Assembly: GCA_023251285.1 (NCBI GenBank)
Contig: JAHEZB010000067.1
Location: 1 to 8,053, forward strand
Origin: Chitinophagaceae bacterium
Lineage (GTDB): Bacteria; Bacteroidota; Bacteroidia; Chitinophagales; Chitinophagaceae
DNA length: 8,053 nucleotides
Direction of reading: 5' to 3'
Part shown: positions 1 through 6,092 of the stretch, one piece after another
How the letters are laid out: every line of letters begins with the position of its first letter
How positions within the stretch are numbered: the stretch's first letter is position 1
Made by a program: the position numbers and the translations under genes
Notes under the pieces: model-generated
Database searches by the model: none
Seen by the model: only the letters and a program-made list of their open reading frames with translations
Told to the model about the DNA's origin: nothing

Positions 1-71
1 AAACCTACAATTCCATTTACCATTTCGCAAATCGGTGAAGGATGCGAAATGGTAAATGGAATTGTAGGTTT
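1..71. repeat. Perfect 29-bp inverted repeat (fold-back) at the window start
   Basis: Bases 1-29 are the exact reverse complement of bases 43-71, with a 13-nt loop at 30-42. The arms read AAACCTACAATTCC... and ...GGAATTGTAGGTTT. The repeat lies inside a coding frame and starts at the first base of the window. A perfect arm of this length in coding DNA is unlikely by chance or selection. It is more like an inverted chimera or contig-end fold-back than a biological hairpin. Confidence 0.9.
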
Positions 72-1350
72 TGGATGCAGGATCTTTTATGGGGTAAAAG
101 CGGTAAGATTTGTGATGGCGGCTCATTCCCAATTGAAATACGGTGCGCGGCTTATCAACTCTTACCTCGGAAATAACTCTACAATTTCGTGCTGTGAAGT
201 TCTGAACACGCTTATTTTTCCCAACCATGAACAACACCATAACAATTCTTTTTTGTGTGCGTCGCTTGTAATGGGACAAAGCAATATTGCCGCAGGCGCT
301 ACGATTGGAAGCAATCACAACAGTCGTGGAGCAGATGGAGAAATCATTGCCGGCAGAGGCTTCTGGCCGGGATTGTGCGTTAGTTTGAAACACAATTCCA
401 AATTCGCCTCGTTCACTATTTTGGCAAAGGGAGATTATCCTTTCGAGATGAATATTAAGTTCCCATTTTGTTTGGTAAGCAATGATGTAACCGATGACAA
501 ACTGGTTTTGATGCCGGGTTATTGGTTCATGTATAATATGTATGCGCTCGCCCGCAATGCATGGAAATTTGAAGACCGTGACAAGAGAACAGAAAGGATT
601 CAAAAGCTGGAATTTGACTACCTGGCGCCCGGTACGATTAATGAAATATTTGCGGCAATTGACATTTTATCAAAATTAAAAATTGATGAAAATGGAAATG
701 CTGAAATAACAGGAATAGAAAACAGCAGCCGCAAAACGGAAGTGGTAAAAGTGAAACACGTGTTGGATTTATTCAAAGAATTGATTTCCTTTTATGGTAT
801 CGTTCAATTAATGAAACATGTGAAAGAAAAGCAGTTCACTACTTTTGAGGAATTTAAAAAAAGTATACCTGTAAAAATTTCCCGGGCAGAATGGAAGAAT
901 ATTGGAGGACAATTAATTCCTGCAGCAGATGTAGAAAAATTAAAAAATAAAATAAAAGAAGGCAAAATAAATTCATGGCATGAAGTCCACGATTTTTATC
1001 GGCATGCAGGAAACGAATATGAGAAACAAAAGCTGATTCATGCTTTCAGCTCATTACTTGAAAATGAAAATATTACTTCCAAACAGTTTACTCCTGAATT
1101 TTTTATTTCATTATTAAAAAAATCTATTGACACAAAAACGTGGATGAGTAAAGGAATTTATGAATCGCGTGCTAAAGATTACAACAATCCTTTCCGAAAA
1201 ATGGTTTACGAAAGCCAGGACGAAATGAATGCCGTTGTTGGCAAAATTGAAGACAATCAGTTTATACAAGATCAGTTTAAAGAATTAGAAGACTTTAAAA
1301 AAACAGTAAAAGGATTGGTACAAAAATTTGGCAAAGTAGCCACGGCGTAG
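1..1350 (+). CDS. DUF4954-type left-handed beta-helix protein, 5'-truncated by the window edge
   Basis: The reading frame is open from base 1, so the gene starts before the window; the ATG at 49 is internal. About 450 codons are present up to the TAG at 1348-1350. The first ~180 residues are rich in short Gly/Asn/Ile turns typical of hexapeptide beta-helix coils, with a conserved-looking segment around GSNHNSRGADGE (about residues 102-113 of the window frame), then GRGFWPG and FPFCLVSN. The remainder is charged and probably alpha-helical, with many Lys and Glu. This resembles the Bacteroidota DUF4954 family, large cytoplasmic proteins related in fold to sugar nucleotide and acyl transferases; no reaction is established. 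The family call is from memory of the motif pattern. The first ~10 residues are probably not native, because they are encoded by one arm of a perfect fold-back (1-71). The gene converges on the DUF4230 gene with a 9-nt gap. Confidence 0.65.
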   Translation, partial: KPTIPFTISQIGEGCEMVNGIVGFGCRIFYGVKAVRFVMAAHSQLKYGARLINSYLGNNSTISCCEVLNTLIFPNHEQHHNNSFLCASLVMGQSNIAAGATIGSNHNSRGADGEIIAGRGFWPGLCVSLKHNSKFASFTILAKGDYPFEMNIKFPFCLVSNDVTDDKLVLMPGYWFMYNMYALARNAWKFEDRDKRTERIQKLEFDYLAPGTINEIFAAIDILSKLKIDENGNAEITGIENSSRKTEVVKVKHVLDLFKELISFYGIVQLMKHVKEKQFTTFEEFKKSIPVKISRAEWKNIGGQLIPAADVEKLKNKIKEGKINSWHEVHDFYRHAGNEYEKQKLIHAFSSLLENENITSKQFTPEFFISLLKKSIDTKTWMSKGIYESRAKDYNNPFRKMVYESQDEMNAVVGKIEDNQFIQDQFKELEDFKKTVKGLVQKFGKVATA

Positions 1351-1359
1351 TCACAATAT

Positions 1360-1989
1360 TTAGGTACCAAAATCAATTCCCACTTTTTTAAAACCGGTGT
1401 TTTTCAAAAAAGTTTCTATAATATTTTCACTTCGTGCATCAGCCTGTTGAAGAATGTTTTGTTGGATGGCGTGTTCATTTATTTCATTCCCGATCTTTAT
1501 TTTAAGCGCCGTTACGGCCTGTTCATTCCATGTTCCATTTTCGATAAAAGTTTCAAAATCAGAAGGATTCAGGATGGTTTGAAGAATTTTGGCGCGTGGC
1601 AAAACTACATGGATGGAATCCCCTGCTGTATAAATATCTTTTTGTTGCAAACCGTTTAAATCTGTACCAACAAGCACTTTCCCGCGACCGATGATTACCA
1701 GTTTATCAATAGCAGGAGTTAAAACCGTTCCAATTGCAGTTGGAAGCAGTGAAGGCAACCCATTTCCGATTTTTGCGGTATCCATCACCACTTCATCGGT
1801 AAAAGTAACCGTGATCAATTGCGCCAGCGAATTAATTTGCTGAATAATAACCGGCGTTTGTTCAATATTTATTGGTTTACTGCCAAAGATATTTTTGAAA
1901 CCCGGAAGCCAGTTTATTTTTTGAAATAAAAAAATGATCAGCAATACTGCTACAATAATCAGCAGGTATTTTTGCAATACTTTTCTCAT
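1360..1989 (-). CDS. DUF4230 domain protein with N-terminal membrane anchor
   Basis: The protein has 209 residues. A positively charged N-terminus (MRKVLQK) is followed by a hydrophobic segment at about 8-22, which predicts a single membrane anchor with the rest outside the cytoplasm. The body fits DUF4230: a GKVLVGTDL segment (about 103-111), KDIYTAGDSIHVVLPRAKIL (117-136), an NPSDF turn (141-145), a helical region and a C-terminal FLKNTGFKKVGIDF strand. The family has no assigned biochemical role. The start ATG (1987-1989) overlaps the TAA of the upstream gene as TAATG, so the two are probably co-transcribed and translationally coupled. The upstream protein shares the same landmarks, so the pair looks like a tandem duplication that diverged. 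A start earlier than this ATG is not needed. Confidence 0.75.
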   Translation of the reverse strand: MRKVLQKYLLIIVAVLLIIFLFQKINWLPGFKNIFGSKPINIEQTPVIIQQINSLAQLITVTFTDEVVMDTAKIGNGLPSLLPTAIGTVLTPAIDKLVIIGRGKVLVGTDLNGLQQKDIYTAGDSIHVVLPRAKILQTILNPSDFETFIENGTWNEQAVTALKIKIGNEINEHAIQQNILQQADARSENIIETFLKNTGFKKVGIDFGT

Positions 1990-2564
1990 TACGACAATGC
2001 ATTTTTTGCTGATGAAAAATTGATATTGATATTTTTAAATCCTTCCTTTTGCAAAAAATTACTGATAAAAACTGTAGCATTTGTTTCTGCAGCTACCAAT
2101 ATTCCTAATGAATCAGTGGTTGCTTTTATTTGTTGCTCTGCCTGCGCCGCCAGCTCATCCTTTTCCTGTGCAGTAAAATTATTTCTGAAAAATGAAACAT
2201 CCTGGTAAGCCGTTTTTATATCTTCCGGCTTTATATTAATGTATAATAATTTAGCGTGTGGTAATGTAATAGAAATATTGTCGCCACTGATATGAATATC
2301 TTTTTCTGTAAGTTTTGAAAGATCAATTCCGGCAGCTAAAGAAGCTTTACAGCTCATTAAGATTTTGCGGTCGCCTATTTTATACCACGTTTGATTGTCA
2401 TTTGCCTTAATAATTTTCGTTACTACATATTCTGCTGTCGCCAGGTCGCTCATTTTTTGTAAACCAAGTACTTGTTGCATCTTAGAAGGTTCTACTTTTG
2501 AAGAACATTTGATGGCAGATAAAGAAAAACAAAGCAGGACAATGAAAACCGGAATTCGCATCAT
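1989..2564 (-). CDS. DUF4230 domain protein, probable lipoprotein
   Basis: The protein has 191 residues from the ATG at 2562-2564. That start is chosen because it puts a signal sequence (MMRIPVFIVLLCFSLS) at the very N-terminus, followed by a possible lipobox cysteine (AIKC, Cys20) and a Ser-Ser-Lys tether. Lys at -1 is not canonical for a lipobox, so simple export or a membrane anchor is also possible. The DUF4230 landmarks are SLAAGIDL (about 75-82), TEKDIHISGDNISITLPHAK (86-105), KPEDI (112-116) and a C-terminal FLQKEGFKNININF strand. The upstream in-frame ATG at 2624 would add 20 charged residues before the signal and is less likely. The gene ends in TAATG with the next DUF4230 gene. The IS110 element sits about 160 nt upstream and may have changed the promoter context. 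Confidence 0.72.
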   Translation of the reverse strand: MMRIPVFIVLLCFSLSAIKCSSKVEPSKMQQVLGLQKMSDLATAEYVVTKIIKANDNQTWYKIGDRKILMSCKASLAAGIDLSKLTEKDIHISGDNISITLPHAKLLYINIKPEDIKTAYQDVSFFRNNFTAQEKDELAAQAEQQIKATTDSLGILVAAETNATVFISNFLQKEGFKNININFSSAKNALS

Positions 2565-2714
2565 GCAATTTACAAAAGGCAGCCGGCGTTCTATATTTCT
2601 TATTCGATTTATGCGGAATTTCAACTGAATTTTTGGTTAAAAAATTGGTCACTAAATGCTCATAACAATTGCATGAATATTCTTTTTTTTGAAAATAACA
2701 ATCGGTAATATTTC

Positions 2715-2726
2715 TTCGTATTCTAG
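2715..2726 (-). other. IS right-end junction matched by the left-donor and right-target guides
   Basis: On the minus strand this reads CTAGAATACGAA. CTAGAAT (2726-2720) is identical to the left-donor guide segment 3833-3827; the next base outward would be a G-U wobble. AATACGAA (2722-2715) is the exact reverse complement of the right-target guide segment 3876-3869. The overlap is AAT, sharing AA with the left junction, so AA is the predicted core. Bases below about 2721 are chromosomal flank. Confidence 0.65.
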
Positions 2727-2766
2727 GATTCAGAAACTACCAAATTTATTTTTTCAGTTGGAAAAA

Positions 2767-3759
2767 TTAGGCAGCAATGTGATAGTTATCCACATATTTC
2801 GTTCTTCTTTTAACCACCGCAAACATTCTGAGAATAAGCTTAAATTTTACGTTGTTGACTACGGTTCCCCATTCCTTTTGCTGCAGTTTTTTTTCTGCAT
2901 ATTCTCTTATTTCTTTATCCCATTGCATGGCACTTTTTGCTGCTTGAGATAGGTCCGATTTAAGTTCCTTATTAGCCAGATGACTTACCCGCTTTTTCCC
3001 TTTAATACTTTTGCCCGAACTATGATCAAAAGGTATCACTCCAACATATACCGCATAAGTTCGGCCATCGGGAAAGCTAGTGAAATTTTCAGTGTATGCT
3101 ATCGTCATCCATCCATTTACTTTGCCAATACCTTTGATACTTGTAATTAAATCATAGTTTACTTTGAAGTCGTTATTTACTTCAATAATTTTCATTATTT
3201 CAGCTTCTACTTTTGAGATACTTTTTTCATTGTTTGTAAGCTTTTGTTCCAATTCTTTGATAATAATATCCTTTCCTAAATCTGGATAAATGTGTTTACG
3301 TTCTTTAATAGTAGCCTGATACCCTGCACTTTCTCTTACCAGCCTTTTTCTAAATTTTAGAAGTTCCTTAAGCCGTATAATCCTTTTGTCTAAAGGCTTT
3401 GACGGCTTTAAAGACGAATACTTTTCAAATGCATATTGAGCAATCCGCTTTGAATCCACTTTGTCATTCTTTCCTCTAATGATTCCCAGCGAGTGCTTAA
3501 TAGCCAGCCCTGGAATACGGATAAAAGGAATCTTTTTATTTTCACAAAACTGAATCAATTTGTACTCGTAGCCCCCGGTATATTCCATGACTACCACACA
3601 ATTTTTCAGATTGATTTTGTGAATTTTACACCAGGTTAAAAATTCCCGGAATCCGACCGTTCCATTTTCAATTTGAAGATGCTGATTGTTTTGTTTGCAA
3701 TAGATGTCAAGTGTATTTCTAGATACATCTATGCCAATAATAAATTCGTGCTTTTTCAT
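2767..3759 (-). CDS. IS110-family transposase/recombinase (DEDD plus serine)
   Basis: The protein has 330 residues, normal for the family, and is intact. The N-terminal RuvC-like DEDD domain carries D11 (IIGIDVS), E59 (VVMEYTGGYEY), and D99 and D102 (GKNDKVDSKRIA). A central coiled-coil-like charged region follows (about 125-200). The C-terminal Tnp domain has a helix-hairpin-helix-like SIKGIGKVNGW (about 207-217), then YVGVIPFDHSSGKSIKG, whose S247 or S248 is the expected serine nucleophile, and KKRVSHLANKELK. In IS621 such an enzyme cuts and joins donor and target DNA programmed by a bridge RNA. The start ATG 3757-3759 gives MKKHEF just before the first catalytic strand. The frame stays open to 3879, but the extra 40 residues (MFVLVPAIIL...) have no family counterpart and lie in the predicted RNA, so that start is rejected. 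Confidence 0.95.
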   Translation of the reverse strand: MKKHEFIIGIDVSRNTLDIYCKQNNQHLQIENGTVGFREFLTWCKIHKINLKNCVVVMEYTGGYEYKLIQFCENKKIPFIRIPGLAIKHSLGIIRGKNDKVDSKRIAQYAFEKYSSLKPSKPLDKRIIRLKELLKFRKRLVRESAGYQATIKERKHIYPDLGKDIIIKELEQKLTNNEKSISKVEAEIMKIIEVNNDFKVNYDLITSIKGIGKVNGWMTIAYTENFTSFPDGRTYAVYVGVIPFDHSSGKSIKGKKRVSHLANKELKSDLSQAAKSAMQWDKEIREYAEKKLQQKEWGTVVNNVKFKLILRMFAVVKRRTKYVDNYHIAA

Positions 3760-3780
3760 AAATTTGTGCTTTATGTTTTT

Positions 3781-3928
3781 ATAAAAAACTTGCTCTGTCA
3801 AAAACCTTTGATGAGTCAAAGAGATAATTCTAGATGGACCTGGAGCAAGTAAAATGATGGCAGGGACTAATACGAACATTTGACCTTTTAGACAATGTTT
3901 GCTGCAAAGTTCACCCTGCCATTATTTT
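3781..3928 (-). ncRNA. Candidate bridge RNA (target- and donor-binding loops) of the IS110 element
   Basis: Reading in the transposase sense, two stem-loops follow each other. The first is closed by arms 3928-3914 and 3865-3851 (15 positions, one A-C mismatch, GC core GGCAGGG/CCCTGCC) and contains an inner AACATT/AATGTT hairpin (3899-3894 with 3880-3875). The second is closed by ACTTGCTC/GAGCAAGT (3850-3843 with 3795-3788) and contains a CTTTGA/TCAAAG hairpin (3821-3816 with 3811-3806). Each loop holds two segments matching the junctions: left target 3906-3897, right target 3876-3869, left donor 3833-3827, right donor 3810-3802. This is the order and polarity of the IS621 bridge RNA. A T6 run (3788-3783) after the second stem may mark the 3' end. 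The true 5' end may lie further upstream, near 4024. Structure and guides are inferred by eye. Confidence 0.72.
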
Positions 3929-3936
3929 CAAAGTTA
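3929..3936 (-). promoter_or_regulatory. Possible internal -7 element before the bridge RNA
   Basis: The minus strand reads TAACTTTG, an exact match to the Bacteroidota -7 consensus TAnnTTTG. It would start transcription within a few bases of the first arm of the target-loop stem. No convincing TTTG/TTG box lies 19-21 nt upstream, so this is at best a weak promoter in the integrated state. Confidence 0.3.
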
Positions 3937-4029
3937 TTCACATTTCCCTAAGTTATTAACACCCCCTAGAACCCCCATATAATAATAATATTAATATGAT
4001 TAAAGAATGGCTTTTACTTAAATTCAATC

Positions 4030-4044
4030 CAAAGGTTTGCTGCA
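4030..4044 (-). other. IS left-end junction matched by the left-target and right-donor guides
   Basis: On the minus strand this reads TGCAGCAAACCTTTG. TGCAGCAAAC (4044-4035) is identical to the left-target guide segment 3906-3897. AAACCTTTG (4038-4030) is the exact reverse complement of the right-donor guide segment 3810-3802. The two matches overlap in AAAC. Sequence upstream of the core is chromosomal flank and sequence after it is element left end. Taking the second and third A as core makes the left target TGCAGCAAA 9 nt long including the core, the length used in IS621. Confidence 0.7.
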
Positions 4045-4059
4045 CAAAAATCAGAACTT

Positions 4060-4878
4060 TTAAAAAGCATCCATCCTTGATAGATAATTTTTCATTTCAG
4101 TTTGATATTGGACAGCAACTGCCCTCGCTTCTTCAGCAAAATTTTCGTCGTCGCCGGCATAAATAATCGCACGGGAAGCATTGACCAAAAGGCCGCAATC
4201 CTTATTCAATCCATAGTTGGAAACCTCTTCCAGGCTACCGCCCTGCGCGCCGACACCAGGAATTAATAGAAAATGATCCGGAATTATTTTTCTGATTGAA
4301 GCAATTTCAAAAGCTTTTGTAGCGCCAATCACAAACATCAGGTTATTTTGTGTGCCCCATTCAGCTGTCTTTTTTATTACTTCTTCGAATAAATAATTTT
4401 TATCAACGCGTAATTGTTCAAAATCTTTGCTTCCTTCGTTGCTGGTTAATCCCAAAACAATTGCCCACTTATCCGCATGATTTAAAAAAGGTTTTACACT
4501 GTCACTTCCCATGTAAGGCGCGACAGTAACGGCATCAAAAGGAATCGTTTCAAAAAATGCTTTGGCATATTGAGAAGAAGTATTTCCAATATCTCCTCGT
4601 TTTGCATCTGCAATTTTAAAATGAGTTGAGGGGATATATTGAACTGTTTTTTGCATTGCCTCCCAGCCTTTTACTCCCAGAGCTTCATAAAATGCAGTAT
4701 TGATTTTATAGGCAACACACAAATCTTCTGTAGCATCAATGATTTGTTTATTGAATTCAAAAATCGGATCAGTGCTGGATTTCAGGTGTGCAGGAATTTT
4801 TCCAATATCCGTGTCAAGGCCTACACATAAGTAGGATTTTTTTTCTTTAATCTGATGTATTAAATAATCCCGGTTCAT
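4060..4878 (-). CDS. pyrF: Orotidine 5'-phosphate decarboxylase (type 2 PyrF)
   Basis: The cytoplasmic enzyme of the last step of de novo UMP synthesis converts OMP to UMP plus CO2. The protein has 272 residues, the length of the bacterial type 2 subfamily. Visible motifs are CVGLDTD (18-24) at the first barrel strand, KIN (58-60), the catalytic [10 protein letters not shown] (91-100, with D91, K93 and D96), [12 protein letters not shown] with phosphate-site residues, and [11 protein letters not shown] near the C-terminus, the phosphate-gripping loop. All key residues are present. The ATG at 4876-4878 follows an A-rich leader with no Shine-Dalgarno. It is divergent from yigZ across about 165 nt, and no other pyrimidine gene is in view. 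The IS110 element begins 22 nt after its stop, so its transcript could read into the element in the same orientation. Confidence 0.96.
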   Translation of the reverse strand: MNRDYLIHQIKEKKSYLCVGLDTDIGKIPAHLKSSTDPIFEFNKQIIDATEDLCVAYKINTAFYEALGVKGWEAMQKTVQYIPSTHFKIADAKRGDIGNTSSQYAKAFFETIPFDAVTVAPYMGSDSVKPFLNHADKWAIVLGLTSNEGSKDFEQLRVDKNYLFEEVIKKTAEWGTQNNLMFVIGATKAFEIASIRKIIPDHFLLIPGVGAQGGSLEEVSNYGLNKDCGLLVNASRAIIYAGDDENFAEEARAVAVQYQTEMKNYLSRMDAF

Positions 4879-5042
4879 TTTTTAAAATTGATGCTATATT
4901 TTAAAAATAAGATTATAGCTTATTTCTTCGTTTGTTGGATTTGCAATATTACAATTCAAGCAATAGATTTTTGCTTTAATGTTTTCAGTCAATAAAGTTT
5001 CTAATCTTTGCGACAATAAATAAAAACTTTTGCAGTTTGAAA

Positions 5043-5663
5043 ATGATGAATGAAAAGAAAGAAACCGATTTTTATTATACGATTGAAAGCACTGCCGTTG
5101 CGGAATTCAAAGACCGGGGCAGTAAATTTTTGGCTTACTCATTTCCGGTAAAAAATACAGATGAGTTTAAAAAGTATTTACAGGAATTAAAAAAAGAACA
5201 TTCAAAAGCGGTACATCATTGCTATGCTTACCGGCTTGGAATTGATGGAAATAATTTCAGGACCAGTGATGATGGCGAACCGGCGGGAACAGCCGGAAAA
5301 CCGATTCTCGGGCAAATAGACTCTAAAAATCTCACTGATGTTTTAATCGTTGTAGTTCGGTATTTTGGTGGCACTTTATTAGGAATTCCGGGATTGATCA
5401 ATGCTTATAAAACAGCGTCATCATTGGTTTTGCAATGCACGCCGGTTGTACAAAGGTCGGTTGAAGTGATTTACGAATTGCATTTTAATTATACAGAAAT
5501 GAATGAAGTGATGCGCATTCTTAAACACTTTAAATGCACCGTAATAAAAAATGAAATGCAATTGTTCTGCAGGATCGAGACCGGCATTGCAAAAACCGAA
5601 ATTGATGAAGTTTTGCCGGCATTAAAAGAAGTACGAAATTTAGAGTTGCATCTTTTAGAGTAA
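5043..5663 (+). CDS. yigZ: YigZ/IMPACT family protein
   Basis: The protein has 206 residues, the normal length for bacterial YigZ. The N-terminal IMPACT (UPF0029) domain carries EFKDRGSKFLAYSFPV (about 21-36), the central HHCYAYRLG and TSDDGEPAGTAGKPIL (74-89), and the signature VVVRYFGGTLLGIPGLINAYKTA (103-125). The C-terminal ~70 residues fit the small DUF1949 domain. Eukaryotic IMPACT regulates the Gcn2 pathway; the bacterial role is unclear, with nucleic acid binding and peptidase activity both suggested. The first in-frame ATG at 5043 is preferred (a second follows at 5046); a TTG at 5037 is possible but unnecessary. The Mpo1-like gene follows after 18 nt on the same strand, so the two are probably co-transcribed. 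Confidence 0.92.
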   Translation: MMNEKKETDFYYTIESTAVAEFKDRGSKFLAYSFPVKNTDEFKKYLQELKKEHSKAVHHCYAYRLGIDGNNFRTSDDGEPAGTAGKPILGQIDSKNLTDVLIVVVRYFGGTLLGIPGLINAYKTASSLVLQCTPVVQRSVEVIYELHFNYTEMNEVMRILKHFKCTVIKNEMQLFCRIETGIAKTEIDEVLPALKEVRNLELHLLE

Positions 5664-5681
5664 TATTCAAAAAAGTTGATT

Positions 5682-6023
5682 ATGGAAAAGAAATATAAAA
5701 CCTTTTGGAGTTTTTATCCATACTATCTGACTGAGCACAGAAATCCCGTAAGTCGTGGATTACATTTTACCGGAACGCTTTTGATATTTGTTTGTATTAT
5801 TCTCGGAATCATTACCGGCAAGTGGTTTTGGTTTATCATCATCCCCCTTTGCGGTTACGGTTTTGCATGGTTTGGCCATTTCTTTTTTGAAAAAAATAAA
5901 CCAGCCACATTTGTTTATCCTCTTTATAGTTTAGGCAGCGATTTTGTCATGTTTTGGCACATCATAACTGGTCAGATAAATAAAAAAATGCGCAACGCTG
6001 AACAAACAGTAGCGGTTGAATAA
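5682..6023 (+). CDS. Mpo1-like / DUF962 membrane protein
   Basis: The protein has 113 residues from the ATG at 5682; an upstream TTG at 5676 is unlikely. It begins with FWSFYPYYLTEHRNPVSRGLHF, the DUF962 signature, with H19 and H28. Two hydrophobic segments follow (about 29-45 and 48-66), then GHFFFEKNKPATF (H66 and the E-N/K-P-A turn) and a third hydrophobic stretch with FWH (H93). The yeast member Mpo1 is an Fe-dependent dioxygenase for alpha-oxidation of 2-hydroxy fatty acids in the ER. The conserved histidines here are compatible with metal binding, but the bacterial substrate is not known. It is probably in the inner membrane. The gene lies 18 nt after yigZ. Confidence 0.85.
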   Translation: MEKKYKTFWSFYPYYLTEHRNPVSRGLHFTGTLLIFVCIILGIITGKWFWFIIIPLCGYGFAWFGHFFFEKNKPATFVYPLYSLGSDFVMFWHIITGQINKKMRNAEQTVAVE

Positions 6024-6092
6024 GAAATTTATTTAGAATACTTTTTGCTGTTGTAATTGTTAGTTGTGAAATTAAATCTGTAATTTTAAAAC

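Larger units (their letters stand above)
2721..4037 (-). mobile_element. Complete IS110-family insertion sequence (~1.3 kb), IS110 subgroup layout
   Basis: The element contains one transposase gene read on the minus strand, a short right end (about 45 nt after the stop) and a long non-coding left end (about 275 nt before the start). This is the layout of the IS110 subgroup; IS1111 types have the long non-coding part after the gene. No terminal inverted repeats or multi-base target duplication are needed or seen, as expected for the family. The ends were placed by matching guide-like segments of the leader RNA to the two junctions: left end at TTT 4036-4038 and right end at TT 2721-2722 (plus strand), with a shared AA core on the minus strand. 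The uncertainty is about 1-2 nt. The element lies between pyrF and the DUF4230 pair in the same orientation, 22 nt beyond the pyrF stop. Confidence 0.8.

Noticed and set aside
2565..2624. Earlier ATG of the lipoprotein-like DUF4230 gene
   Set aside because: It would bury the signal sequence behind 20 mostly charged residues.
2689..2952. Plus-strand open frame opposite the transposase end
   Set aside because: It is antisense to a clear transposase gene, with low-complexity Phe-rich translation and no recognisable domain.
3760..3879. 40-residue N-terminal extension of the transposase frame
   Set aside because: It has no family counterpart, the canonical N-terminus is MKKHEF at 3759, and the stretch lies in the predicted bridge RNA.
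2721..3971. Inverted 7-mer TTCTAGG (2721-2727) / CCTAGAA (3965-3971) as IS ends
   Set aside because: IS110-subgroup elements lack terminal inverted repeats, and the guide matches place the left end about 65 nt further out. It could be a subterminal or chance repeat.
4970..5010. Promoter of yigZ from TTTG (4970-4973) and TAATCTTTG (5002-5010)
   Set aside because: The -7 box has one base too many and the spacing is about 28 nt, so it is not convincing.
5037..5042. TTG start for yigZ
   Set aside because: An ATG follows two codons later and the family does not need the extra residues; the same reasoning applies to TTG 5676 of the DUF962 gene.
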